Source: Leucothrix arctica (GTDB lineage: Bacteria; Pseudomonadota; Gammaproteobacteria; Thiotrichales; Thiotrichaceae). Taken from it: DNA of 64,000 nt. The stretch covers positions 62,001-126,000 of the forward strand of contig NZ_QGKL01000039.1 in the NCBI RefSeq assembly GCF_003172895.1, written 5' to 3'. Shown here piece by piece: positions 51,962 to 60,740 of the stretch (the stretch's first letter is position 1; each line of letters opens with the position of its first letter). Below the pieces are notes generated by a model that was not told where the DNA came from, searched no databases, and worked only from the letters and a program-made list of their open reading frames with translations. A program made the position numbers and the translations under genes.

Positions 51962-52399
51962 TTAACCTTCGCGATACACGACAAAACTGTCTCTAACGTA
52001 AGGACTTCTTTTATAGCGTCTTTTAATTTTATCGTTGATTGCTGTAGCTTCATCTCGGCTATACGGGCCAAGTCTCACTAAGTAAAGAGGGCTGCCACGC
52101 TGGTCGGTTTCCACAATAAAAGCAGAGTAGCCATCGGTTGCAAACTTATTCATTACCTTCTTTCCTTCAGCCAGACTCGTTGTTGCGACGACCTGTACAC
52201 CAAATCCTGCATAGTCATCAGTGAAGGGGTTAATATTTTTAATAGGGCTAGTAATGGAAGCTGTACTTAAACCGAAAAAGTTTCTGTCTTTGACGTATCT
52301 ATAAGCAAGTGCCAGCAATACTATCGCCACAATGATCATTAGTACCTTTGACGCGGCTATTCCGCGTTGGCGAGACGGTGGGTTTCTAAGTATTGACAT
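51962..52399 (-). CDS. membrane-anchored SPOR-domain protein
   Basis: A 145-residue protein with one N-terminal membrane helix (about 17-37, SKVLMIIVAIVLLALAY) after a basic start, a short periplasmic linker and a C-terminal SPOR-like domain (about 68-145: GFGVQVVATTSLAEGKKVMN, then PLYLVRLGPYSRDEA). SPOR domains bind denuded glycan strands at the division septum. Topology N-in, C-out. It probably shares a transcript with dnaB, 21 bp downstream. Confidence 0.75.
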   Translation of the reverse strand: MSILRNPPSRQRGIAASKVLMIIVAIVLLALAYRYVKDRNFFGLSTASITSPIKNINPFTDDYAGFGVQVVATTSLAEGKKVMNKFATDGYSAFIVETDQRGSPLYLVRLGPYSRDEATAINDKIKRRYKRSPYVRDSFVVYREG

Positions 52400-52523
52400 G
52401 ACTGCTTTCCATAATTTTGATTATCGTCAGGACTTCAGTGTCCTATATAACCGTTTATGATAGTACATGGTCTTCGTCGCGTATACCGTCTGTCTGCTTC
52501 TTAGTGATTAATTTATATGCACG

Positions 52524-52943
52524 TTATGTTAGGTTCATTATCAATAGGATAAAGCCGAATAGGCTAAGAAGTAAACCAGTTGCAATGATCATAATGCGCG
52601 GAATTACGGAGCCTTCTTCGGTTTCATTTCCCATCATCATCACATTTTCATAGGCTTCTTGGTTGATAGTCTTATTAGTGTCTCGATTAAAAAACTTATT
52701 ATAAGAACTAAAATCTAGACTGAAGCTTTCCTTCTCTTCAAGATGAGATAATGTATCAATCAATGGCAGCTCACGCTTATGCATTGGATTCATTGCCTTA
52801 ACATTCTGATTTTCATCAAGAACAGTCGCGCCAGAAACAGTACGTGAAATGCCTGTTTCATCAGTAATATGGTAAGTCCACATTCCTTTTTTCGGAGATA
52901 TGGTTTGTTTGACTATTTTGTCAACAGTGAATGTTTTTATCAT
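52524..52943 (-). CDS. C-terminal tail-anchored membrane protein of unknown function
   Basis: From the ATG at 52943 (MIKTFTVDKI) the protein has 139 residues; ATG 53000 and TTG 53021 are further in-frame starts and none has a good Shine-Dalgarno, so the start is uncertain. The body is soluble and beta-like (about 1-110), followed by a single hydrophobic segment at the very end (IPRIMIIATGLLLSLFGFIL). No family recognised. It is separated from the SPOR gene by 124 bp and from the CDF gene by about 100 bp. Confidence 0.55.
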   Translation of the reverse strand: MIKTFTVDKIVKQTISPKKGMWTYHITDETGISRTVSGATVLDENQNVKAMNPMHKRELPLIDTLSHLEEKESFSLDFSSYNKFFNRDTNKTINQEAYENVMMMGNETEEGSVIPRIMIIATGLLLSLFGFILLIMNLT

Positions 52944-53120
52944 CGCCAGAGCATCCAAGTTATGATTATTATTTGTTAGCACAGGATGTAATAGGTGCAT
53001 GGATATTCTACAAGTTGGCAAGGCTAATCGGAATCCTCATCCGATAAGCGTAACCAACTTAGTATTATTCATGTAACCAGTGCTTATAAACGTATCATTT
53101 TTTAGGCGTTTTAATGTTTG

Positions 53121-54257
53121 CTACTGAGTGTGGCTAATGCGAATACTCCGTACATCAGTGATTTTATCGCATGATTTAGTGATGTTACTGACTTGTTCTG
53201 AACTTGGTTTTTGGTCGAGGTTGATTTCTATTTCTATTTTTCCGTCTAGATAATGCAGGGTGACATCGCTAGGTAAAAAAGTTAAATCGACAGATGCGAA
53301 CGCTGTTGTTATCTGAGATAAAATACTCGTACGATCAGCTAAGTCTTTTGATGGCGCGGCTGTTTCATCATCCTCAGGGTCGATATGAACAACTATATCG
53401 CTAACTTCATCGTATTCCTGGTGGATTTCAGTCATTACCGTCTCAGCAATATGATGTCCTTCAGACACGCTGATGTGAGGCGCAACTTGAATGTGCACAT
53501 CGACTAATACGTTATTGCTCATTTTTCTAGTACGAAGCATATGCACGCTTTGCACGCCTGTTATACCGGCAATGGTATTTTGCATGGCCTCAACTTTGTC
53601 ACTATCCCAAGCAGTATCAACCAACTCCATAGCGCTATCTAAAATGAGTTTCGCACCCATATAAAAGATCAGTGTTGCTACTGCTATCGCCGCTAGTGCA
53701 TCAAGCCATGGAATCGAGAAAACAACACTCGCAGTTACACCAATAGCCACTATGACAGAAGAGATCGCATCGCTACGGTGGTGTAGGGCATTTGCTTTAA
53801 GTAGACGTGAGTTTACTTTTTCTCCAGCACGAAGGGTGTAGTGATAAAGCCCTTCTTTACAAAGAATTCCGAATAGCGCTAACAAAATAGCGAGTTGGCT
53901 AGGCTGCATTAGGGTTTCTGGGTTTAGCAGGCGCTGAATAGCACTTAAGGCAATACCAACCGCTACACCTGAAAGTGCTAACCCAAGAACAACGGTGGCA
54001 ATTGTTTCAATACGTTCATGACCATAAGGGTGGTCATCATCGGGATCTTTACTGGCCATTTTTGCGGCAATCAACACGACAAAGTCAGTCACTAAATCCG
54101 ACAGGGTATGAAAGCCATCCGCAATGAGTGCTTGTGACTGTGCTAGGAGACCGCCGACTATCTGAGCGAAGGCCAGTATCAAGTTAACAATGGAGCCAAC
54201 CAGCGTAACTTTTTGCGTTACGCGGTAGCGTTGTTCTTTAGTGTAGCTTTGCTTCAA
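53121..54257 (-). CDS. cation diffusion facilitator (zinc/cadmium-type) transporter
   Basis: A 378-residue CDF exporter. Six hydrophobic helices span about residues 12-210, followed by a cytoplasmic metal-sensing domain (ITGVQSVHMLRTRKM, then DVHIQVAPHISVSEGHHIAE) and an extra C-terminal region of about 80 residues. The transport site reads HTLSD in helix 2 and HHRSD in helix 5; HxxxD in both helices is the pattern of zinc/cadmium members. The PYGHERIE loop is conserved. The start is a TTG overlapping the stop of the BolA-like gene (TTGA), so translation is coupled. Confidence 0.88.
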   Translation of the reverse strand: MKQSYTKEQRYRVTQKVTLVGSIVNLILAFAQIVGGLLAQSQALIADGFHTLSDLVTDFVVLIAAKMASKDPDDDHPYGHERIETIATVVLGLALSGVAVGIALSAIQRLLNPETLMQPSQLAILLALFGILCKEGLYHYTLRAGEKVNSRLLKANALHHRSDAISSVIVAIGVTASVVFSIPWLDALAAIAVATLIFYMGAKLILDSAMELVDTAWDSDKVEAMQNTIAGITGVQSVHMLRTRKMSNNVLVDVHIQVAPHISVSEGHHIAETVMTEIHQEYDEVSDIVVHIDPEDDETAAPSKDLADRTSILSQITTAFASVDLTFLPSDVTLHYLDGKIEIEINLDQKPSSEQVSNITKSCDKITDVRSIRISHTQ

Positions 54258-54490
54258 GCGACTTCCTCAGGCGTTAAGGCAGTAATAGTTAAGGCATGAA
54301 GCTCACCAGAAACAATGGCCTCATTAACTGCTTTGTAAACAAGTTGGTGACGTTTTAATTTGCTCAAATCAGCAAAAGCAGCGCTGACAACAGTGGTTTC
54401 ATATTTATAACCGTCGCCAGAAACCGTTACTTCAACGCTATCAAATGCTTCTGAAATAAGGGCTTCAACTGCTTCGTTACTAATGCTCAT
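54254..54490 (-). CDS. ibaG: BolA-family protein (IbaG-like)
   Basis: From the ATG at 54490 (MSISNEAVEALI) the protein has 78 residues, the size of IbaG/BolA. The class II KH-like fold is seen in VEVTVSGDGYKYETTVV and KLKRHQLVYKAVNEAI, with the conserved His near HALTITALTPEE. BolA proteins pair with monothiol glutaredoxins to handle iron-sulfur clusters; IbaG is linked to acid stress. It is coupled to the CDF transporter gene by a TTGA overlap. A palindrome GTTCCG-T-CGGAAC lies upstream (54513-54525). Confidence 0.85.
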   Translation of the reverse strand: MSISNEAVEALISEAFDSVEVTVSGDGYKYETTVVSAAFADLSKLKRHQLVYKAVNEAIVSGELHALTITALTPEEVA

Positions 54491-54512
54491 GGTTTTATCT
54501 TCCTGTATTGGG

Positions 54513-54525
54513 GTTCCGTCGGAAC
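54513..54525. promoter_or_regulatory. palindrome in the bolA-CNB divergent region
   Basis: GTTCCG and CGGAAC around a single T, 22 bp upstream of the ibaG-like ATG. A perfect TATAAT for the rightward gene lies at 54564-54569. The palindrome could be an operator; no regulator identified. Confidence 0.3.
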
Positions 54526-54589
54526 GGACATAATGACGCATTATATCTTTTTTAATCCTGACGTATAATGTTTATCCTTCTAGACTTAA

Positions 54590-55090
54590 ATGGATATTCG
54601 CATGGACGCCCAATTACAAGCATTGGCGGATAAAGTAATCGATACTAGTCCCAAGTTTTGTGCAGCGCTTACGCGTGATGAGATAGAGAAGTTTGTAACC
54701 TTTACACGTTTCAAAGATGTTTCAGGCGATGAAATATTGTATGAAGTGGGTTCTATAAGTGATGAGTTCTATTTAATCGTTGGTGGTGAAGTCATTTTAT
54801 ATCGAGATGAGCTGGGTGAAGAAATTGAGGTTGGGCGCTTAAGTTCGGGGCAATTAACCGGCCATATGTCTTTTTTCGATCGTGAGCCACGCACAGTGCG
54901 TTTACGTAGCGGTAAAAATGGTGTTCAGTTATTAGCTATTTCTAGACCTATGTATAAGCGGTTATGTATTGAGCACCCATACATTAGCGTCAACCTTGTT
55001 GAATATGTTGTTTTGAGTCTCGATAGTCTACTCAGAAGTTCCAGTAGAGAGATTTCATCGCTTTATAAAAAGTTAAATTCTCCAAGTTGA
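54590..55090 (+). CDS. stand-alone cyclic-nucleotide-binding-domain protein
   Basis: A 166-residue protein that is essentially one Crp-like cyclic nucleotide-binding beta-roll (about 20-135: FTRFKDVSGDEILYEVGSIS, then EFYLIVGGEVILY and GHMSFFDREPRTVRLRSG). The phosphate-cassette position reads MSFFDREPRTVRL, which keeps the acidic-to-Arg order of cassettes but with unusual spacing. There is no helix-turn-helix after the C-helix, so it is not a DNA-binding regulator. Starts at ATG 54590 or 54602. It heads a run of five same-strand genes. Confidence 0.75.
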   Translation: MDIRMDAQLQALADKVIDTSPKFCAALTRDEIEKFVTFTRFKDVSGDEILYEVGSISDEFYLIVGGEVILYRDELGEEIEVGRLSSGQLTGHMSFFDREPRTVRLRSGKNGVQLLAISRPMYKRLCIEHPYISVNLVEYVVLSLDSLLRSSSREISSLYKKLNSPS

Positions 55091-55147
55091 ACAATGCTTG
55101 AAAGCAAAGGTCGTAGTGTTTAATTATTCCGCAAACTTGGTCTTGGT

Positions 55148-56227
55148 ATGTTAGCCGATATTCTATACGGTCTTTTGTTATTTGTGTGTGCGCTAGCTGT
55201 CATCGGTGTGTTTAGACATATTCGTAGTTTGAGGCGTTCCAACAGTATTCCTTCTGAGCAGCTGTTTATACTCATGTTTGTTTTGCTGTTAGGTGTCTGC
55301 TTGGGTTATTTGTTATTGAATAGCCAAATTAATAAATTAGACCTTGTTGAAGATGATCAAGGTCATACCGAAAAACAAGTATTTATTGAGAAGCTGTACC
55401 CGCCTTTAGTACTGAGTCAGGACCATCTCAACAACCAAGTAACAAGCCTTAAAAGCTTACAGAAACAGATTGTAGCGTTACGTGATGAGCATCCTCAGCA
55501 GAAGGAAAGGCTACAGTTTAGCTACTCTGTTTGGAGTCGTGAACGCAAAGAGTTGGTTATCCTCAAATCAGACCTTGATAAAGCGGTTCATAGGGCGTGG
55601 TCATATCGCAAGACTAAGGATAATAGTTTTGTTGAGAATAAATTTAGCCGTGAAGCTGTGGATTGGGATAAGGCAATAAAAAGTCGCCTTAGTGAGTACC
55701 AAGAAAGTCAACTTCAAGTGACGAACTCGATGCTTGATAATGTCATGTTGCAACGCCAAAACTTATCAGAACTAGTCATTGGAAATAAGGTTATTGCCAA
55801 GGCTAATGCTACCTTGACTCAATCCGCTTTCTCTATCGCTACAGTGGATAAGTTGGTTGAGGCGTTAGCGATCAGATCTCCGAAGCGAGTGGCTTTGCTG
55901 GAATCAATGACTCAAGCAATTAGTGTGGCGATCCAGAAGCGTCGGGAAGTGAGAAACTATGCACTGGATAAGCCTAATTTACAGACAGCGCTACAACGCG
56001 TAATGGATGACTGGTTTGCTTTAGAGAGACGCTCTATTTATTACCGGGATCAAGTATTGCACGCTGTTCAAGCCGACTACTTAGCGCGTATTCTTGGCGT
56101 TAATCAGCGTGATAATCAGATTGTTCGACTAGAGCGTGAGATAAATAAAGTGCTGCCGGTTTTGCTCAATAAGCTCAAAGCGTCCAACGTAAATCTGGAA
56201 AAAAGTTACCAACTTTCACCTAGTTAA
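55148..56227 (+). CDS. coiled-coil membrane protein of unknown function
   Basis: A 359-residue protein with two N-terminal membrane helices (about 4-20 and 37-57) and a long, charged, predominantly helical cytoplasmic or periplasmic part (about 70-359) with several coiled-coil stretches. No enzymatic motif recognised. It starts 57 bp after the CNB gene and 29 bp before the first ybjQ gene, so it is likely part of the same operon. Confidence 0.65.
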   Translation: MLADILYGLLLFVCALAVIGVFRHIRSLRRSNSIPSEQLFILMFVLLLGVCLGYLLLNSQINKLDLVEDDQGHTEKQVFIEKLYPPLVLSQDHLNNQVTSLKSLQKQIVALRDEHPQQKERLQFSYSVWSRERKELVILKSDLDKAVHRAWSYRKTKDNSFVENKFSREAVDWDKAIKSRLSEYQESQLQVTNSMLDNVMLQRQNLSELVIGNKVIAKANATLTQSAFSIATVDKLVEALAIRSPKRVALLESMTQAISVAIQKRREVRNYALDKPNLQTALQRVMDDWFALERRSIYYRDQVLHAVQADYLARILGVNQRDNQIVRLEREINKVLPVLLNKLKASNVNLEKSYQLSPS

Positions 56228-56256
56228 ATTAAACAACCGTTTTGGAGAATTCGTAC

Positions 56257-56571
56257 ATGCTGATATCAAATCTTGAAGTGATTCCTGACCGTAAAGTGAC
56301 CAAGCATTTGGGGCTTGTGCAGGGGAGTTCTGTTCGTTCTAAGCACGTTGGTCGTGACATCATGGCAAGTGTGAAAAATCTATTTGGCGGGGAGTTGGTT
56401 GGCTATACGGAGTTATTAAGTGAGTCTCGCGAAGAGGCGATGGACCGTCTCAAGCAACAAGCAGAGTCAATAGGTGCTAATGCGATATTGAACGTGCGTT
56501 TTTCGACGTCCAGCGTTGCCCAAGGTGCTGCGGAAATTTATGTTTATGGTACTGCTGTAATATTGGAGTAA
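56257..56571 (+). CDS. YbjQ-family (DUF74) protein
   Basis: A 104-residue member of the YbjQ/UPF0145 family, a pentameric beta-rich fold. The ATG at 56257 has GGAG eleven bases upstream. Family segments are VQGSSVRSKHVGRDI, FGGELVGYTELL, SREEAMDRLKQQA, GANAILNVRF and IYVYGTAVIL. Function unknown, sometimes labelled heavy-metal-binding. It precedes a second, membrane-anchored copy. Confidence 0.85.
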   Translation: MLISNLEVIPDRKVTKHLGLVQGSSVRSKHVGRDIMASVKNLFGGELVGYTELLSESREEAMDRLKQQAESIGANAILNVRFSTSSVAQGAAEIYVYGTAVILE

Positions 56572-56577
56572 TTCTGT

Positions 56578-57045
56578 ATGATTTTTCAAATCCTACTTAT
56601 TCTCGTTTTATTGATATTAGGCTATTTTGTCGGCTCTCATCTCGAGAAAAAACATTATCAGTCGATCATAAAACGTGAAGAAATGCTCCGAGATATCCCC
56701 GCTGTTGCAAGTAAAATACTTCCGCCAGGTTCGGAGAACTTCAATCAAGTGTTGGTTATGGGGAATGTCACCATATCGGTCGATTATTTCAAACGATTCT
56801 TAGCAGCTTTGCATAACTTTTTTGGTGGTCGAGTCACGTCCTATGAGTCACTGCTTGACCGTGCACGTCGCGAAGCTATCTTAAGAATGAAAGAAGAGGC
56901 GGCAGTCCTTAAAGCCACGCTGGTGCTCAATATAAAGTATGAAACCGCCTCGATCTATAAAGGTGGTGGTAAGGCAATTGGTTCTGTCGAGGTGCTTGCC
57001 TATGGTACGGCGATGATTCCTAAGGCAAGTATTGATGCAGTATGA
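56578..57045 (+). CDS. membrane-anchored YbjQ-family protein
   Basis: A 155-residue protein with an N-terminal membrane helix (about 2-20, FQILLILVLLILGYFVG) joined to a YbjQ/DUF74 domain (about 55-150: FFGGRVTSYESLL, ARREAILRMKEEA, LVLNIKYETAS, VEVLAYGTAMI). It is a paralogue of the preceding gene with an added anchor. It starts 6 bp after it and overlaps the M48 protease gene by 11 bp. Confidence 0.82.
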   Translation: MIFQILLILVLLILGYFVGSHLEKKHYQSIIKREEMLRDIPAVASKILPPGSENFNQVLVMGNVTISVDYFKRFLAALHNFFGGRVTSYESLLDRARREAILRMKEEAAVLKATLVLNIKYETASIYKGGGKAIGSVEVLAYGTAMIPKASIDAV

Positions 57046-57868
57046 AAACCCAAAGATACCAGAAGGTATTAATGTAACTAAAGTACACCCGTTAAAAACC
57101 TTTGCGATTTTAGTTTCAGGGCTATTAGTTATGTTGCTAGTAGGTGCTTGGTTGTTAGGCTTTGGTGGTGGGTATCTTGCGAGTAAAATCCCATATTCGC
57201 AAGAACAGCGCATAGCAGATAGTTATGAAGGTGATGCTGGGCTTGAGCAGACAGAGTTACTCCGCTATCTCCAGGCGTTGGCTGACAAGCTTAGTCAGCA
57301 AATGAATTTAGAAGACGGAATGGATATTACTATCCATTATGTTGATGAAGGAGTCGATAACGCTTTTGCGACCATTGGTGGTCATATTTTCTTATATCGT
57401 GGCTTGCTTGAGAAGCTTCCACATGAGAATGCCTTGGCGATGTTAGTCGCTCATGAAATTGCGCATGTAAAGCACCGAGACCCAATCGTTTCTATTGGGC
57501 GTGGTGCTGCGATTTCAGTCGGGATGAAATTGCTATTGGGGGATGCTAGTCCTAGCTTGCTCGGGAATGCAGGACTGTTAACTCAAATGCGCTTTGGTCG
57601 GGATATGGAAACTAAAGCTGATCAAGCTGGCTTGGTTGCGGTAAATACTATTTATGGTGGTGTGACAGGCGCATTGGCACTTTTCGAGATTCTTGATGGA
57701 ATTGAAGATAATGGTTTAGTTAAATCACCTGAATTTTTATCGACACACCCGGCAAGTGAAAATCGCTTGGATGAATTAAGAGAAATTGCCAACCGCAATG
57801 GTTGGAGTATGGATAACACTCCGGTGCCTTTTCCAGAGTTTTTTAATCGAAGCTTGTTACTTAGGTAG
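57035..57868 (+). CDS. M48-family membrane metalloprotease
   Basis: A 277-residue zinc protease, starting at ATG 57035 (AAGG nine bases upstream). One membrane helix lies at about residues 22-47. The catalytic HEIAH motif (140-144) is in VAHEIAHVKHRDP, and the third ligand is expected in the GRDMETKADQAGL segment, with STHPASENRLDEL near the C-terminus as in BepA/LoiP-type proteases. It ends the five-gene run and overlaps the anchored YbjQ gene by 11 bp, so they are coupled. Confidence 0.85.
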   Translation: MQYENPKIPEGINVTKVHPLKTFAILVSGLLVMLLVGAWLLGFGGGYLASKIPYSQEQRIADSYEGDAGLEQTELLRYLQALADKLSQQMNLEDGMDITIHYVDEGVDNAFATIGGHIFLYRGLLEKLPHENALAMLVAHEIAHVKHRDPIVSIGRGAAISVGMKLLLGDASPSLLGNAGLLTQMRFGRDMETKADQAGLVAVNTIYGGVTGALALFEILDGIEDNGLVKSPEFLSTHPASENRLDELREIANRNGWSMDNTPVPFPEFFNRSLLLR

Positions 57869-58398
57869 CTTTTTTGCTAATTAGACTCCGATAAGTACAG
57901 CTTGCCTCCTATTACGGGCCATTGATCGCTTTTGTTACCGTTGGGACTTTTTGGGTTATAAATACGCTTTGGAATATGGGATAGTTACCCTACTAGCCAC
58001 AAGGGCATAGCTTCTTAATTAGCTAGATTAAAAATAAATTTTCGGTGAAGGAATGAAAGTAACGTTTATATCCCCCTAAGACGTTATCTGCTCGACCTTC
58101 TCACGTGTTACGCGAATTATTAATTTCATATTGCCACAAATCTAAATATATATTTGGGTGTCACAAGCGCACCTGTTACCCAGTTTACTGTTGTTAGACC
58201 CCTAGAGTTCCTATGGACTCGTTTTTACATTAAGGTGCCCCCCTTTGTGTATACCTTGAGTCAGGCCTTTTTGGTCTGGCTTTTTTTATGTCTAATACAG
58301 TAAATCTAGCTGGGGTATTTAGACCAAAAACAAACCTCTTGTGTTAATATTCTTGTTTATTGGCAATTCTGCCAACCGACAGTTTAAGTGAGGTTTCC
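57869..58398. ncRNA. 530-bp gene-free region, possible small RNA or long 3' leader
   Basis: No open frame of credible length on either strand. A rho-independent terminator (58260-58288) lies nearly 400 bp after the M48 gene, too far for an ordinary 3' end, so either the operon has a long untranslated tail or an independent RNA ends there. A possible promoter TTGTTA-N19-TATAAA (57932-57962) precedes it. It does not match 6S, tmRNA, RNase P or SRP RNA signatures that I know. Confidence 0.3.
58260..58288 (+). terminator. rho-independent terminator upstream of rnd
   Basis: Arms AGTCAGGCC and GGTCTGGCT (nine pairs, two G-U) around TTTTT, followed by seven T. Confidence 0.85.
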
Positions 58399-59544
58399 GT
58401 GTATCAATATATTGACACTCAACAGGCACTGACAGACTTTGTAGCTCAAATTCGGTCATGTGAATGGATTGTGATTGATACCGAATTTATTCGCGAAAAA
58501 ACCTATTACCCGCAACTTTGTTTGATTCAAATTGCAGCGGGTGAGCATATGGCGTGTATTGATCCCATTGCCATTGAGGATTTGTCAGAGTTAGATGTCA
58601 TTTTCCATGACCCTAAGGTGGTGAAGGTGTTCCATGCCGCTCAGCAAGATCTAGAAATTCTGTATTACAGAAGTGGCAAAGTACCAGCACCGATTTTTGA
58701 TACTCAGCCTGCTGCTTCAATTTTAGGTGTTGGTGAGCAAATTGGTTACGCTGGCTTAGTCGAAAATTTACTGGGTGTGTCTTTAGCTAAAGCTGAGTCG
58801 CGTACAGATTGGTCTAAGCGCCCGCTAAGTAAAGCTCAGCTGGAGTATGCGATTGACGATGTACGTTACCTACAACAGCTATATCCGGTTATATTGGAAA
58901 AGCTGAAAGAAGGTGGTCGTACTAATTGGCCAAGTCGTGATTTCGATCGTTTAACAAATTCTGATACTTACCAGTTAAATTCAAGAACTCGCTGGCAAAA
59001 GGTTAAAGGTTTACAAAACTTAAACCGCCAACAACTTTCAATTTTACGAGAGTTGGCCGCGTGGCGTGAAGAAGAAGCGGCTAAGCGAAATCGCCCAAGA
59101 CGCTGGATTGTTGCTGATGAGATTCTAGTCGATTTAGCGCGATTACAACCATCGGACCTTGATGGTGTTCAAGCTATTCGTGGTTTAAATTCAGACCAAG
59201 CAAAGCGTTATGCAGAGATTTGGTTTGACTGCATGATTGCTGGTCGTGAAGCGCCTGAAAGTGAGTGGCCAGAAATGAAGCGTCGTATGAAGCCTTCGCT
59301 TGATATTGATATTTTAGCTGACTTATTAATGGTGGTGATTCGTTTAGAGGCTGAAAAACAAGGAATCACTGTGTCGGCAATTGCGAGTAAAAAACAAGTT
59401 GTTACCATGCTTCAAGAAGGTCGCAGTACGTTGTCGGATGATTGGCGTGGTGAGTTGGTCAATGAAGCGATTGCTAGTGTGCGTGAGCAACAATCAGTGT
59501 TGACTGTGATTGATGGTAAAGCACAGTTATTAACAAATTCATAA
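58399..59544 (+). CDS. rnd: ribonuclease D
   Basis: 3'-5' exoribonuclease of tRNA maturation, 381 residues from the GTG at 58399 (VYQYIDTQQAL), preceded by GAGG. A TTG at 58360 would add 13 atypical residues. The DEDD exonuclease residues appear in DTEFIREKTYYP, the AAQQDLEIL segment and YAIDDVRYL (Tyr/Asp pair), followed by an HRDC domain (about 205-290) and a helical C-terminus. It is 12 bp from aroC. Confidence 0.93.
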   Translation: MYQYIDTQQALTDFVAQIRSCEWIVIDTEFIREKTYYPQLCLIQIAAGEHMACIDPIAIEDLSELDVIFHDPKVVKVFHAAQQDLEILYYRSGKVPAPIFDTQPAASILGVGEQIGYAGLVENLLGVSLAKAESRTDWSKRPLSKAQLEYAIDDVRYLQQLYPVILEKLKEGGRTNWPSRDFDRLTNSDTYQLNSRTRWQKVKGLQNLNRQQLSILRELAAWREEEAAKRNRPRRWIVADEILVDLARLQPSDLDGVQAIRGLNSDQAKRYAEIWFDCMIAGREAPESEWPEMKRRMKPSLDIDILADLLMVVIRLEAEKQGITVSAIASKKQVVTMLQEGRSTLSDDWRGELVNEAIASVREQQSVLTVIDGKAQLLTNS

Positions 59545-59556
59545 TTAGAGTTAGCT

Positions 59557-60654
59557 ATGTCTGGAAACAGTTTCGGAAAATTATTTACAGTGACTTCCTT
59601 CGGTGAGAGTCATGGTTTGGCAATTGGTTGTATTGTGGACGGTTGTCCTCCAGGTATGGCGCTGACGGAGGAAGATATTCAAGGTGATTTGGATCGTCGT
59701 CGTCCGGGTACAAGTCGTCATACGACTCAGCGTCGTGAGCCAGATGCTGTGCAAATTTTGTCGGGTGTATTTGAAGGTAAAACAACAGGCGCGCCAATTG
59801 CCTTAGTGATTAACAATGTTGATCAGCGTTCAAAAGATTATTCTAATATTTTAGATCGTTTTCGTCCTGGTCACGCTGACTATACGTATTATAAAAAATA
59901 TGGTTTCCGCGATTATCGTGGTGGTGGTCGCTCTTCTGCGAGAGAGACAGCCGTTCGTGTTGCCGCTGGTAGTATTGCGAAGAAATATTTATTAGAGCGC
60001 TGTGGTGTTCAAGTTCGAGGTTACTTGTCTCAGCTTGGCCCGATTAAAGCTGAAAAGTTTGACTGGGAAGAAGTAGAGCGTAATCCGTTCTTTTGTCCAG
60101 ATGTAGATAAAGTAGAAGAAATGGAAAACTACATGGATGCTTTGCGTAAAGAAGGCAATTCTATTGGTGCGAAAATTTCGGCTATTGCAACGGGCGTGCC
60201 TGTTGGTTTAGGTGAGCCTGTATTTGATCGCTTAGATGCGGACTTAGCTCACGCGATGATGAGTATTAATGCTGCAAAAGGTGTTGAAATAGGTGCGGGC
60301 TTTGATTGCATCACTCAAAAAGGAACGGAGCATCGTGATGAGATTACGATGGAAGGTTTCTTAAGTAATCATGCTGGTGGCGTGTTGGGTGGTATTTCTT
60401 CGGGACAAGATATTATTGTTCACACGGCATTTAAACCAACATCAAGCATGCGTTTGCCAGGCCGAACAGTTGGGCTTGATGGGCAACCAAAAGAAGTCAT
60501 TACAAAAGGTCGTCATGATCCTTGTGTTGGTATTCGAGCAACACCTATTTGTGAAGCAATGCTTGCGATTACATTAATGGATCACTTGTTAAGACATCGT
60601 GCTCAAAATGCTGATGTGACTACTGAGTTACCTGATATTCCTGCACAGGCATAA
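59557..60654 (+). CDS. aroC: chorismate synthase
   Basis: Last shikimate-pathway enzyme, making chorismate from EPSP with reduced flavin. The 365-residue length is standard. Signatures include [19 protein letters not shown], the [14 protein letters not shown] loop, [15 protein letters not shown] and the C-terminal [17 protein letters not shown]. It follows rnd by 12 bp and ends at a terminator. Confidence 0.97.
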   Translation: MSGNSFGKLFTVTSFGESHGLAIGCIVDGCPPGMALTEEDIQGDLDRRRPGTSRHTTQRREPDAVQILSGVFEGKTTGAPIALVINNVDQRSKDYSNILDRFRPGHADYTYYKKYGFRDYRGGGRSSARETAVRVAAGSIAKKYLLERCGVQVRGYLSQLGPIKAEKFDWEEVERNPFFCPDVDKVEEMENYMDALRKEGNSIGAKISAIATGVPVGLGEPVFDRLDADLAHAMMSINAAKGVEIGAGFDCITQKGTEHRDEITMEGFLSNHAGGVLGGISSGQDIIVHTAFKPTSSMRLPGRTVGLDGQPKEVITKGRHDPCVGIRATPICEAMLAITLMDHLLRHRAQNADVTTELPDIPAQA

Positions 60655-60688
60655 TAAGTAAGACTTATATTATTTGTTTTGTAGGTAT

Positions 60689-60729
60689 AAAAAAAGCCCC
60701 TTGATATTTAGCATATCACGGGGCTTTTT
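60689..60729. terminator. bidirectional rho-independent terminator after aroC
   Basis: Seven A then GCCCC pairs with GGGGC then five T, extended by GATAT/ATATC with one mismatch, loop about five bases. It lies between convergent aroC and pilD. Confidence 0.88.
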
Positions 60730-60740
60730 CGTAGGCTGCT

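Noticed and set aside
57869-58398. tRNA, tmRNA, 6S, SRP or RNase P RNA genes
   Set aside because: None of the conserved core sequences of these RNAs could be found here or elsewhere in the window.
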